Shown piece by piece: positions 19,463 through 32,100 of a stretch of 64,000 nucleotides of DNA. Location of the stretch: the NCBI RefSeq assembly GCF_026151205.1, contig NC_087081.1, positions 14,854,340 to 14,918,339 of the forward strand. Direction: 5' to 3'. Below the pieces are notes generated by a model. The model ran no database searches, had not been told where the DNA came from, and saw only the letters and a program-made list of their open reading frames with translations. Within the stretch, counting starts at the first letter, position 1; each line of letters starts with the position of its first letter. The position numbers and the translations under genes were made by a program. Origin of the DNA: Bolinopsis microptera. Taxonomy: Eukaryota; Ctenophora; Tentaculata; Lobata; Bolinopsidae.

Positions 19463-22423
19463 CAAACAGTTCGATTTTTGTTTTAAATTATAGATAAATT
19501 ATTACATTTCAAAATTAACCCAAATATTTCATCAACTTTCCGAACCAAGCCCCTTTCCGGCATAACAGGTTTGGAACCCTCAAAATCAAATCATATAAGT
19601 ACGTAATATAATAATGGTCGAATTGCAGGTGCTGGCAAAGTTCCAACACACTGCTTAACATCAGTATTACATTCCTATAATTGGAACAGTACCAGAACTT
19701 GACGGTTACATTTGTGATTGTCAGGTAAATTTTGTCGAAGCGATTTGAAGGGGGGGGGGGGGGGGGTGGGGGGGGCATGTATTATAGTTATACAGTATAG
19801 CGATTGCACTGTTTAATATGAGCCATGTATTATAGTGGTCTTCTTTAATGAACTTTATGACACGATATCGACTGATCCACCTTTTTTGCTTGCCAACACA
19901 TCAAAACGTTTATGTTTTTAGAGTTATAGTCAGACTCAGATACCAAATTTATATCTATCTGCTTTATGTGGGTTGTGGACAAGTAAAAGGCAGTTATTTG
20001 AGTGAAGGTGCGTCAACAGTAAAATTGAAAATGTATAACAACTTTTAACTCACTTATAGTTATGACTCACGCACACCTTGTCACACGTTGTGTGATACAA
20101 CGCACACCAACATTTCTTTAAACTCGCCTAACAGACTTAATCTATATAATAAATCATCTTCATATCTATACTGTAGACTCCTGTTGCTACAGGTGAGGGG
20201 GCGCTCCACCATTCTTTTTACACGTGCAACTTGCAGTTAACTGCACGTGCAACTTACAGTTGCAGCGTGTGAAAATAAACGAGCATCGCCGCTCCACGGG
20301 TAGTAACTACTTCCAAGCAGAGCTCTTTGACAAGCTCAATAAGGGCAATTAATTGATTAACTAATTAACTAATTAATATTGTTAATACTAAAATAATAGT
20401 ACTCTTAAGTTAACCCTCTTTTAGTTCCCGTAAATCTCAGGGCTGATCTGTAACATTACCTTATATGGTAGTGTTACTATGGTAACCCCACCATATAAGG
20501 TAATGACATGTACTAACTACAATAATGCATGAGTATCTTAAGCTCTAGAGATTAGTAATAAAGTTCGGCTTATTCAAATATTCAAATATTCATATTGAAT
20601 GAAGGGATCTAAATTTGGAAACACATTTTTAGAAGAAGAGCATTATAAAGGAGCAACATAAACTAATTACCTCCTCTAATCGCACTAATTAAATCAGGGC
20701 TAATTACTAATTAGTAGCAGAGTGTAGTAATCGACCAATCTTAAATCTAATTATGAAAGTGCACCAAGATAATATGTTCAAACTTTAGATTTCAAATATC
20801 AATGTAATAGCGAAAATTGATACAATAATTTCAGTTTCAATAAAAGAATGGAAAGTAATATTATGGAGTTTTAGAGGTTTGGAATTTATGCAGCTTGGAA
20901 AAACAAGCTTTAATAGGTAATTGTATCCAGTTTTAACAATGAAATAATACTGATATTTGCACTGTGTTACCATGGTAACTAATATATTACATGTCATAAT
21001 ACGTGCCCCTCTTATCCCGCATAAACTGTGATAAACACTTACACCGACTCTGTAGGTAGTACATATAACATTACCTTGTAAGGTAGTGTTACCATAGTAA
21101 CAATACCATATATTATGGTAGTGTTACCATAGTAACATTACCTTATAAGGTAGTGTTACTATGGTAACAATACCATATACGGTAGTGTTACCATAGTAAC
21201 AATACCATATACGGTAGTATTACCATGGTAACAATACCATATAAGGTAGTGTTACCATAGCAACAATACCATATAAGGCAGTGTTACCATAGCAACAATA
21301 CCATACAAGGTAATGTTACCATAGTAACAATACCATATAAGGCAGTGTTACCATAGCAACAATACCATATAAGGTAATGTTACCATAGTAACAATACCAT
21401 ATAAGGTAGTGTTACCATAGCAACAATACCATATAAGGTAATGTTACCATAGTAACAATACCATATAAGGTAATGGTTATCACACCAAACAGACTCGCTA
21501 CTCAAGTGTTTACCACATTGTATAGTAGTGTAGTTATATCGGCTACTAGAATATGTCACAAACAGAATGCAAATTTGTACATTCGTAACAAATAAAAAGT
21601 ACACAAAGTTAAAAAGAAAAACTACATTAAACCACGTATAGATGTTAAAACTCAATATATTATATTCTTACACTTCAATCATATATAAGCTTGAAAATAA
21701 TCGCACATTTGCTCTTATTATAATTGATCCGGGACATTTTGAAATGATGATTGTGGAACATGTTTTTTGAAAAATCATTGATGATAGTAATACAGTAATG
21801 TACTGAGTGAATTTCTGGACAATAATTACAGGATCTTTCTACAAAATTTATAACAAATCACCGAAACTTCAACTTTAACATATCGGACATTGTTTTCATT
21901 GATCTAACGCAGACAAGTTGCGCGCACAGAAACTGCACGTGCAGACAAGTTGCGCGCACAGAAACTGCTCGTGCAAAAAATGTGCGCATTGCAAACGCCG
22001 GGTATATTGAAATCAGATTTATTCTTCCCGTTTTTGAGTTTTACTTCCTCTTAATTATTTACATATTATAAGTCTGTTGCCAGCATTAATATCAAACACA
22101 ACTTAATCATAGGACATATCATATTATCATATATCTCTCAAATAAAATCTTAAGTTAAACTCTTGAAATACGCTACCATTAAAATCAATATCTCGAACAG
22201 AAATCAATATTCTATAATTGCGAATAATAAAATGTTCACCATTGCCAGTATATACTGAGTATTTGAGTATATATCACAACATTCTCCCGAAATATATTCA
22301 ATATCATGATAAACACACATATTATGTTACATATGTTAACATATTCTCAACACCATGTTTCTTAAGCTGCGGGCATCGCGTGACACTCGTATATTTACGT
22401 ATATATTTATCAGTCTCCTTTCA
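19463..22423. other. Repeat-bearing intergenic stretch
   Basis: Holdings: a G run at 19749-19778; GCACGTGCAACTTGCAGTTA-type short repeats at 20220-20265 and related AGACAAGTTGCGCGCACAGA repeats at 21912-21980; the palindromic array at 20455-21480 (separate entry). No gene recognised. A TTTATT at about 22018-22023 (AATAAA on the minus strand) is ~400 bp past the phospholipase stop codon and is a candidate polyadenylation signal. Confidence 0.45.
20452..21480. repeat. Palindromic ~37-bp tandem array around GTTACCATAGTAAC
   Basis: From about 21065 to 21478 a unit of the form AATACCATATAAGGTAGTG plus TTACCATAGCAAC is repeated eleven or so times. A lone copy at 20455-20510 is one perfect large palindrome: CATTACCTTATATGGT and its complement bracket GTGTTACTATGGTAAC. 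The array contains the same core palindrome that is dispersed elsewhere in the window. Confidence 0.85.
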
Positions 22424-25400
22424 TCACTGCTCAATAAACCCAATGGCTTGGATTTCGTTTTCAAGCCTCTCAATTTCACTCTGAGTATCCTCGTCGAATT
22501 CTTTTATTCGCTGGAAAAAAGAGTCATGTTACCATGGTAACTAATATACTATTAGCTGGAAAAAAGAGGACATCTGATTAGAAAATAGTTATAAAAAGCT
22601 AGAGTTGCTAGCTGACATCTGATTAGGAAATAATTCATAAACGATAAGAATCATTTAGCTACAGAGATTATTGAATCAACAACATGATAAATTGATTAAA
22701 TAACTGCTTGTTATACCGTTTTAGAATCTAGAAAATTATGATGAATCAAATAGCTGTAGGAAATAAATAATGTTTCAATCTACAATTTTAAATTGAGGTA
22801 ACTGACAATAATCAGAATTACAACCAAATATCAAAATCTAGAGGCTATCCAATATGATAACAATTGTGTTACTATGGTAACTAGTAGTGTTAACATAGTA
22901 ACATATCCAATATGATAACAATCTTTATGCTACCTGATGAAGTGAGTACCAAGAATGGAAGTAAGTGGCTTCAATAACGCGAACAGAATGATTTATTGGG
23001 GCAAAAAATTTGAGGTTAGATTTCACGAGTCTTTTTGGGCAAGAATACCCACTGGTGGGTGGAGGGGGGGGGGGGCGGGTGGGGAAGTGCTGCTTCTTTA
23101 ATCGTATTAAAATTCCCGTGAGTTTCACGAGCAAATCACTTTCAATAGTTGCAGCTCCAATTTCGGCTGCACAGTAGTGTTACCATAGTAACTGGGCTGC
23201 ACAGTTTACTCAATTACTGTTCAGAAGATTTTCCTTTTTTTAATCGGGAGAAATAGTGTGATACCTGACAATGTTAGAACAATGTCGGAACAATGTGAAA
23301 TATGGGCTGGGGTGGTAACTATAGTAGTGTTACCATAGTAACTGGGCTGGGGTGGGCAGCCTTACTTGTCGCCATGAACTCGAGAGCAACACACATACCC
23401 ACGCTTACCGCATCTAAGCTCAGTTGTGAACTTTCAAATTCACTTTCCATTACCTCAATGCGCTAGAAATGGTAAAGCAGTCCAAAAATCATTTCATTCC
23501 GGAAATTGACAGCCGAGTTCCGGAAATCGTTCAAAAATTACGCTATTTCTGATTCAAACTCCAAATTTCTGATCCAAACTTTGATCAAATCACACTTTCT
23601 TTGAACGCTCCCATCAGAAATAAGCGTTATATTTGAACGACCCCTAAAAAGCTAAATTCGATCATTTCATGAGCAACTAAAGAATAGCATTCCAAAAGAA
23701 TTTTCAGAGTACGAACTGTAACATGCGTGTTAAAGACAAAGCTGCCTATTTTAATGATTACGTATTTAATTAGTTAATTAGATAATTAGTTTATTAATCA
23801 CCTTGAGGTAGACTTGGCCCATGAGTTTCATCTGTTCCTTATGTTCGGCAACAACTTGCTCTCTTCGAATTTCTTGGTTCTTTGCCAGCTGAAGGGGATG
23901 TCATCGTAACAATCGTAAACATCTTCTTAATTAATACTTCTCCAAGTCAATATGAACATAATTTCGGACGACACTGCAGCTAGAAGGAGGGGGTGTGGGG
24001 ACTTAATTAATCTAGGAGTTAGAAGGAGCTGGGGGGGGGGGCTTAATTAATCTAGGAGTTAGAAGGAGCTGGGGGGGGGGGGGGGGGAGGCTAAACTAAT
24101 CTAGGAACTAGAAGGAGCTGGGGGGGGGGGGGACTAAATTAATCTAGGAGTTAGAAGGAGCTGGGGGGGGGGGGGGGGCTAAACTAATCTAGGAACTAGA
24201 AGGAGCTGGGGGGGGGGGGGGACTAAATTAATCTAGGAGTTAGAAGGAGCTGGGGGGGGGGGGGGGGGAGGCTAAACTAATCTAGGAACTAGAAGGAGCT
24301 GGGGGGGGGGGGGGACTAAATTAATCTAGGAGTTAGAAGGAGCTGGGGGGGGGGGGGGCTAAACTAATCTAGGAACTAGAAGGAGCTGGGGGGGGGGGGA
24401 CTAAATTAATCTAGGAGTTAGAAGGAGCTGGGGGGGGGGGGGGGGGGGGCTAAACTAATCTAGGAACTAGAAGGAGCGGGGGGGGGGGACTAAATTAATC
24501 TAGGAGTTAGAAGGAGCTGGGGGGGGGGGGGGGGGGGGCTAAACTAATCTAGGAACTAGAAGGAGCTGGGGGGGGGGGGGACTAAATTAATCTAGGAGTT
24601 AGAAGGAGCTGGGGGGGGGGGGGGCTAAACTAATCTAGGAACTAGAAGGAGCTGGGGGGGGGGGGACTAAATTAATCAAGGAGTTAGAAGGAGCTGGGGG
24701 GGGGGGGGGGGGGAGGCTAAACTAATCTAGGAACTAGAAGGAGCTGGGGGGGGGGGGGGACTAAATTTATCTAGGAGTTAGAAGGAGCTGGGGAGGGGGG
24801 GGGGGCTAAATTAATCTAGGAGTTAGAAGGAGCTGGGGGGGAGGCTAAACTAATCTAGGAACTAGAAGGAGTTGGGGGGGCTAAATTAATCTAGGAGTTA
24901 GAAGGAGCTGGGGGGGGGGGGAGGCTAAACTAATCTAGGAACTAGAAGGAGCTGGGGGGGGGGACTAAATTTATCTAGGAGTTAGAAGGAGCTGGGGAGG
25001 GGGGGGGGGGGCTAAGCTAATCTAGGAACTAGAAGGAGCTGGGGGGGGGGGCTAAATTAATCTAGGAGTTAGAAGGAGCTGGGGGGGGGGGGAGGCTAAA
25101 CTAATCTAGGAACTAGAAGGAGCTGGGGGGGGGGGGGACTAAATTAATCTAGGAGTTAGAAGGAGCTGGGGGGGGGGGGGGCTAAATTAATCTAGGAGTT
25201 AGAAGGAGCTGGGGGGGGGGGGGAGGCTAAACTAATCTAGGAACTAGAAGGAGTTGGGGGGGGGCTAAATTAATCTAGGAGTTAGAAGGAGCTGGGGGGG
25301 GGGGGGGGAGGCTAAACTAATCTAGGAACTAGAAGGAGCTGGGGGGGGGGACTAAATTTATCTAGGAGTTAGAAGGAGCTGGGGAGGGGGGGGGGGGGGC

Positions 25401-28400
25401 TAAACTAATCTAGGAACTAGAAGGAGCTGGGGGGGGGGGGGGGGGACTAAATTAATCTAGGAGTTAGAAGGAGCTGCGGGGGGGGGGGGGGGCTAAATTA
25501 ATCTAGGAGTTAGAAGGAGCTGGGGGGGAGGCTAAACTAATCTAGGAACTAGAAGGAGTTGGGGGGGGGGGGGCTAAATTAATCTAGGAGTTAGAAGGAG
25601 CTGGGGGGGGGGGGGCTAAACTAATCTAGGAACTAGAAGGAGCTGGGGGGGGGGACTAAATTTATCTAGGAGTTAGAAGGAGCTGGGGAGGGGGGGGGGC
25701 TAAACTAATCTAGGAACTAGAAGGAGCTGGGGGGGGGGGGGACTAAATTAATCTAGGAGTTAGAAGGAGCTGCGGGGGGGGGGGGGGGCTAAATTAATCT
25801 AGGAGTTAGAAGGAGCTGGGGGGGGAGGCTAAACTAATCTAGGAACTAGAAGGAGTTGGGGGGGGGGGCTAAATTAATCTAGGAGTTAGAAGGAGCTGGG
25901 GGGGGGGGGGGGGCTAAATTAATCTAGGAGTTAGAAGGAGCTGGGGGGGGGGGCTAAATTAATCTAGGAGTTAGAAGGAGCTGGGGGGGGGGGAGGCTAA
26001 ACTAATCTAGGAACTAGAAGGAGTTGGGGGGGGGGGGGCTAAATTAATCTAGGAGTTAGAAGGAGCTGGGGGGGGGGGGGAATAAATTAACCTAGGAACT
26101 AGAAGGAGCTGGTTGGGCTTAACGCAGCTAAATTGAAATTACTTTGTTAGATTGATTGTTGATTTCTCTTTCACAGCGTTCGTCCAACTGTCTCTTCTTC
26201 TCCGCTAATTCGTCCTTATCTTTTACTTCAGCTATCAGTTTCGCTAGCTGGTCCGCTTTTTTACCTTCTATTACTTTCATCTGAAATGAAATTAAATTAT
26301 ATTATGCCCATACAATATTGAAAAAAGAAAGATATCAATCAAACCGCTCTTATCTATTCCTAAATGTTTACACAATTCTATCGTTGAAAACATTTACCCT
26401 CCGAACTAGTTAAAGGAAAAAACAAATCTTTTTATTTTAACTAAATACGATCTATATGTCTATATTATATCTCTCTATCTCTAATTTCTATATCTACATC
26501 TACCCTATCTATATATCTCTCTTTCCAATGTTTTCTGATTATGTTACTGAAGATAGTAATGAAAATGTTTTAACACCTCAGTACTGTGTATTACTACAGC
26601 TCTTGAACCTAACCTGCTCAGTCTGACTAATTGGGAATTTAAACTCTATATTATATCTCTCTATCTATATTATAACTCTCTATCTATATTATATCTCTCT
26701 ATCTATATTATATTTATCTATCTATATTATATCTCTCTATCTATATTATATTTATCTATCTATATTATATCTCTCTATCTATATCATATCTCTCTATCTA
26801 TATTATATCTCTCTATCTATATTATGTCTCTCTATCTTTATTATATCTCTCTATCTATATATCTACATCTACCCTATCTATGTATCTCTTTTTCCAATAT
26901 TTTCTGATTATGTTACTGAAGATAGTAATGAAAATGTTTTAACACCTCAGTACTGTGTATTCAGTATTACTACAGCTCAACCTGCTCAGTCTGACTAATT
27001 GGGAATTTAAACTCTTGATTATATCTCTCTATCTATATTATATCTCTCTATCTATATTATATCTCTCTATCTATATTATATCTCTCTATCTATATTATAT
27101 CTCTCAAGAGTTTAAATTCCCAATTAGTCAGACTGAGCAGGTTGAGCTGTAGTAATACACAGTACTGAGGTGTTAATACATTTTCATTACTATATTCAGT
27201 AACATCCTGAATCAGAAACTCGGTTAATATCAGTTCCTACAAAGTGTATATAGTAACATTGGAAATGAAATGACACAACTAAAAACGATATGAATATTTA
27301 AAAAAAAAATAACTCTTGTGCCCCAATGCAATAGAAAACCTTCAAGATAAATCCAATTATGGAATCCCAAACGGGTCCATGGCATTGAGCCCCAATGGAC
27401 GTATAGTTCTTAGTTTCTGAATATAACGTGGTGTTCATCCACTTCTAGAGTTCTTGGGCTACTATTACTGAGAATTGACACTTTATAAGCCTGGTTGAAA
27501 TTGTCACGTTGTTTCATATTATGAACTTCTACAAGGTGTTTGCCCAAGCTGAATCCGTCGTCGTTTTCTTCAGGGACAAACGTATTGTCCGAAATGAGTT
27601 TGTAGTAATGGGCGGTATGTTCGTTTACTCGTGCCCTGAGGGGCTGGACCGTTCTTCCTACATAACACATATTACAAAGTTGGCAACTGAAGAGGTATAC
27701 AACATTGTAGCTGACACATGTACCAGACACTGCTTTGGCTCGCTGTCCATTGGCTGTTATTGATGGATGTGGAGATATGATGTTACAGGTACTGCAGTGT
27801 CTGCCCCCACATGGTCTTGTGTGAGGTTAGGTTAAGTCATCCGCAAACTGTTTTGCTTTGACTAACTTCCTTCTAAAAGATGTTCCAGTACGTCTGACGA
27901 ATTTGAAGATAGGGCGTGATGTACCGGCTCTAGATGATATTGGGGAGCCTAGGGTGTTTCCACTTGTATGGGAACCAGATAATCCTGAGAAGCTCCTGGT
28001 TCTACTGAGTTCTGGTTACAATCGTTGTACCGATTCTACTAACTCTTGATCGCTGCCAAATGTCTATCTATATTATATCTCTCTATCTATATTATATCTC
28101 TCTGTCTATATTATGTCTCTCTATCTATATTATATCTCTATCTATATTATATCTCTCTATCTATATTATGTCACAATGACTGAAGAATAAACCGATACAA
28201 GATCACTCGGATAGACGAATGGTTATATTTATTATTCATAGATGAAATAAAACAAAACAAACTGAATAGTTTGGTAGTAAGTAGAAAAAACAAGGAAGCA
28301 CTCTAGGATAAGATAAATGGAAAAGATGATCCATGTTCAGAACTTACCCCCGATTTTCTCTGATAAAGTTTAAACTGGTTAAAACTTAATATTCAATAAG

Positions 28401-28464
28401 AGTTAACAATATCATATTATGTGAATATCACCCGAGTAGAGTATCATATATATTCAATAACTTT

Positions 28465-28498
<34 letters not shown>

Positions 28499-29138
28499 GG
28501 GGGGGGGTCCCCCTTAATCATAATAAATAATTGTATATTACCCGAGTAGAGTATCATCTATATTCAATAACTTTCCATTAAGGGGGCCGGGGGGGGGGGG
28601 GTCCCCCTTGATTATAATAAATAATTGTATATTACCTGGTCGGCCAGCTCGTTCCTCTGGTAAAGCTCGAATCCTGCAAACTGGGCTTCGTGTGCTTCCT
28701 TCTTAATCTTCTTGTACATCTCGTGGTTCTCCTTCATTTCCTTCCTGTCGTGAGTAAACTTCTCGCTCTTATGGATCTTCTCCACTCGGAAAGCTTCGCT
28801 CTTATGTTGCAGTGTCAAGTTGTTAACCTGTTATTACACATGTTACTATGGTTACCAGCAAGTTGTTAGCCTGACCAGTGACAAGGTGGGTTATTACACA
28901 TGTGATCAACTATCTGGTAACCATGGTAACGGTCTCTACTCAGGTGGTTATTAATTTGCTGGTTCTTGTCTTATTAATATATATATTATTAGATTAAAGA
29001 AAACCTTAAGAAATTATATAAAAGTAATGACTATTAGAATAAGTATAAGATTATATAACGCGATAATATTATCGTACTTCTTTAGCTTGCTTCTCGTCAT
29101 GCTTCTTGATAAAGGCATCGAACTGTTCTTTGGTATCA
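22424..29138 (-). CDS. PLCB: PLC-beta exons 26-31: distal coiled coil and stop
   Basis: Exon 29078-29138 ([20 protein letters not shown]), 28636-28827 ([20 protein letters not shown], ending [11 protein letters not shown]), 26143-26280 ([20 protein letters not shown], ending [10 protein letters not shown]), 23802-23888 ([20 protein letters not shown]), 23409-23462 ([18 protein letters not shown]) and terminal 22424-22510 ([20 protein letters not shown], stop after GFIEQ). This matches the long antiparallel helical domain used by PLC-beta for membrane and Gq binding; the EINN motif is conserved with vertebrates. The acceptor of the terminal exon is duplicated 45 bp upstream. Confidence 0.88.
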
Positions 29139-32100
29139 CTGAAGTGCATCTCAGTTAGAAGAGGTAATGGAATATTTATACAGCTGATAGCTTGAAAATC
29201 ATGCTCAATATCGGTCAATTTGCATTTACGGATCAGGAAGTTGTGATTGATTTGAATTGAGTTTACAGATCCTTATTACACGAAATAATTAAGTTATCAA
29301 TTCATCAACCAACATAAATCAGACAGGAAGAAAAGGGACTGTCAATTGCAATATTGAATCAGCAGAATGTGCTGGTAACCATGGTTACCAGCAGAATGTG
29401 TTTTAAAATCAGATCTTGTTTGAATGATAACTTATTTCGTGTAACAAGGTGATATTAATCGAATATCACAGACAAAGTCACTACATGCAACACATGCACA
29501 AATTACGCTATTCCTCTGTCCCTTAGTATATAATGCAGTTTAAAGATATTTCCTTGTGTTTGATTACTCGTCCTACTCAGGGTATAGCTCCAAGCAATGA
29601 CGTGCTGTGTCGTGCTGTATCAATCTCGATATTTCACGGGCTTCAAAAATACGAGGCTTCCAATTAATCTTACAGCTAACAGAGAGACTACAAGAAGTAG
29701 TGAGTAGTCGTAAACACTACTAATAAAGTAGTAGTAATTAACAAATTAGGTTATTCAGGAGCTGCAAGCAGCAAAGTTATTACAATGCACTGTTGCATTG
29801 TTGCCTGGCAACAGTTTCTCATCAACTGGTGTCTAGAACAATGATAGTCTGTAAGGAGTAAAAGCTACACCATAGGATATTGAGATGAGGTGCTTAAAAT
29901 GGTGTTTGTAAAACTAACTTAACATTTATTAATTAATTATAACATGAAGATTTGTTCCGCATCGGTAATTCTGCTCTTTACATACGAATAACTTACTCAA
30001 ATTTTAAACAACTTTTAACGTCGCGGCAAGTGCATCGGTCAAGTAATCTACAACAGTACTTGTCAAATGATCTATAATCATATTTACTTACCTATTTAGT
30101 CAATTGTAAGTTAGAGTTACACGTGATGCCCATATAAGGAGTTATTATCCTGTACTCATTAAAACTGTCGTTAGTATTACCTGATTAACCCGCTGTACCC
30201 CTAGTACCTAGTACTTAGTACTTAGTACTTAGATCTAAGTACTTAGTACTTACTACTAAGTACTTAGTACTTAGTACTTAGAACTTAGTACTAAGTACTC
30301 AGTACTTAGTACTTAGAACTAAGTACTTAGCACTAAGTACTTAGAACTTAGTACTTACTACTAAGTACTACTAAGTACTACTAAGTACTAAGTACCTAGA
30401 ACTTAGTACTTAGTACTAAGTACTTAGTACTTAGTACTTAGTACTTACTACTAAGTTCTTAGTACTTAGTACTTAGTTCCTAGTAACAAGTACTTAGTAC
30501 CTAGTAACTAGTACTTAGTACTTAGTACTAAGTGCTTAGTACTTAGTAGTAAGTACTTAGTACATAGTAGTAAGTACTCAGTACTTAGTACTTAATACTT
30601 AGTACCTAATGCTAAGTACTTAGTACTTAGTACTAAGTAACAACGTACACGCAACAACGTACACGCAACAACGTGCACGCAACAACGTACACGCAACAAC
30701 GTGCACGCAACAACGTGCACGCAACAACGTACACGCAGCAACGTGCACGCAGTAACGTGCACGCAGTAACGTGCACGCTTGAGTGACGTGACCTTACACT
30801 GAGCCTACCTGTCCATGTACAAATGTTTAGTTTTCCCCCTCAAACGCCGACAACACATCACACCTTGATTGTCGTCAGTATTGTGTCCGTCATTATCATG
30901 TCCGTCATTATTGTGTCCGTCCGTACTGTCTCCGTCATTATTGTGTTCGTCATTATTGTGTCCGTCCGTACTGTCTCCGTCATTATTGTGTTCGTCATTA
31001 TTGTGTCCGTCCGTACTGTGTCCGTCCGTATTGTGTCCGTGAGGAGTCGAATTAACAGTGACCGGTAGTTTGTTTAGTTCTGCATGTTTGTTAGTCGAGG
31101 TATCGGAGGACTTACAGCGATAATCTTTCCGTTTTCTACTGTAAAGCAAAGTATTATGTATACTATATCTCTACATTATATACAATAGTTCAGTATAGTA
31201 TAGTATAGTATAGTATAGTATAGTATAGTACAGTACAGTACAGTACAGTACAGTACAGTACAGTACAGTACAGTACAGTACAGTACATTATAGTACATTA
31301 TAGTATAGTATAGTATAGTATAGTATAGTATAGTATAGTATAGTATAGTATAGTATAGTATAGTATAGTATCGTATAGTATAGTATAGTATAGTATAGTA
31401 TAGTATAGTATAGTATAGTATAGTATAGTATAGTATAGTATAGTATAGTATAGTATAGTATAGTATAGTATAGTATAGTATAGTATAGTATAGTATAGTA
31501 TAGTATAGTATAGTATAGTATAGTATAGTATAGTATAGTATAGTATAGTAGCTTAGGACTTTACTAGATAAACGTGTATGGAGGCCATCAGGCCAGGGCT
31601 GACAATGAAATACATATATTGCATGCAAAAATAGCATGAATCGGTAAACATTATGATAAAATACGCTCAATATACATCTAACATAACATAGTTACTAGTT
31701 ACTAATTACTTGTTACTAGTTACTAGTTACTAGTTACTAGTTACTAGTTACTTAGTTACTAGTTACTAGTTACTAGTTACATTTTAGCTACGATTACAGG
31801 CTCATTAGTGCAGCGCTATCATTCTGCTAAAATCAAAATGTGATTTTTATGATTGTGTGGAGCAAATTAGAAATTAAATAATTAATTAATTAATTAAATA
31901 ATCGGATAATTAGGAAAATTTCACAGCATGCAAGAAAATCAAGAATCACAGAATACATAAAAAGACATGCCACAAGTAAATACAAGTAACTACATGTAAC
32001 ACTGTAATTCACCCTTATTAAAAAACCTCGTTAAAAGACAAAGTTGCTTTGTCAGCAAATAACATGCACCCTAATCATATGATACCATCAGTTACCATGG

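Noticed and set aside
30190..30780. Possible CRISPR array or similar spaced repeats
   Set aside because: Units are contiguous minisatellites without unique spacers, and the genome is eukaryotic.
31176..31670. 164-codon frame rich in Tyr-Thr-Ile-Leu
   Set aside because: Translation of the TATAG pentamer array, which is open in all frames of one strand.
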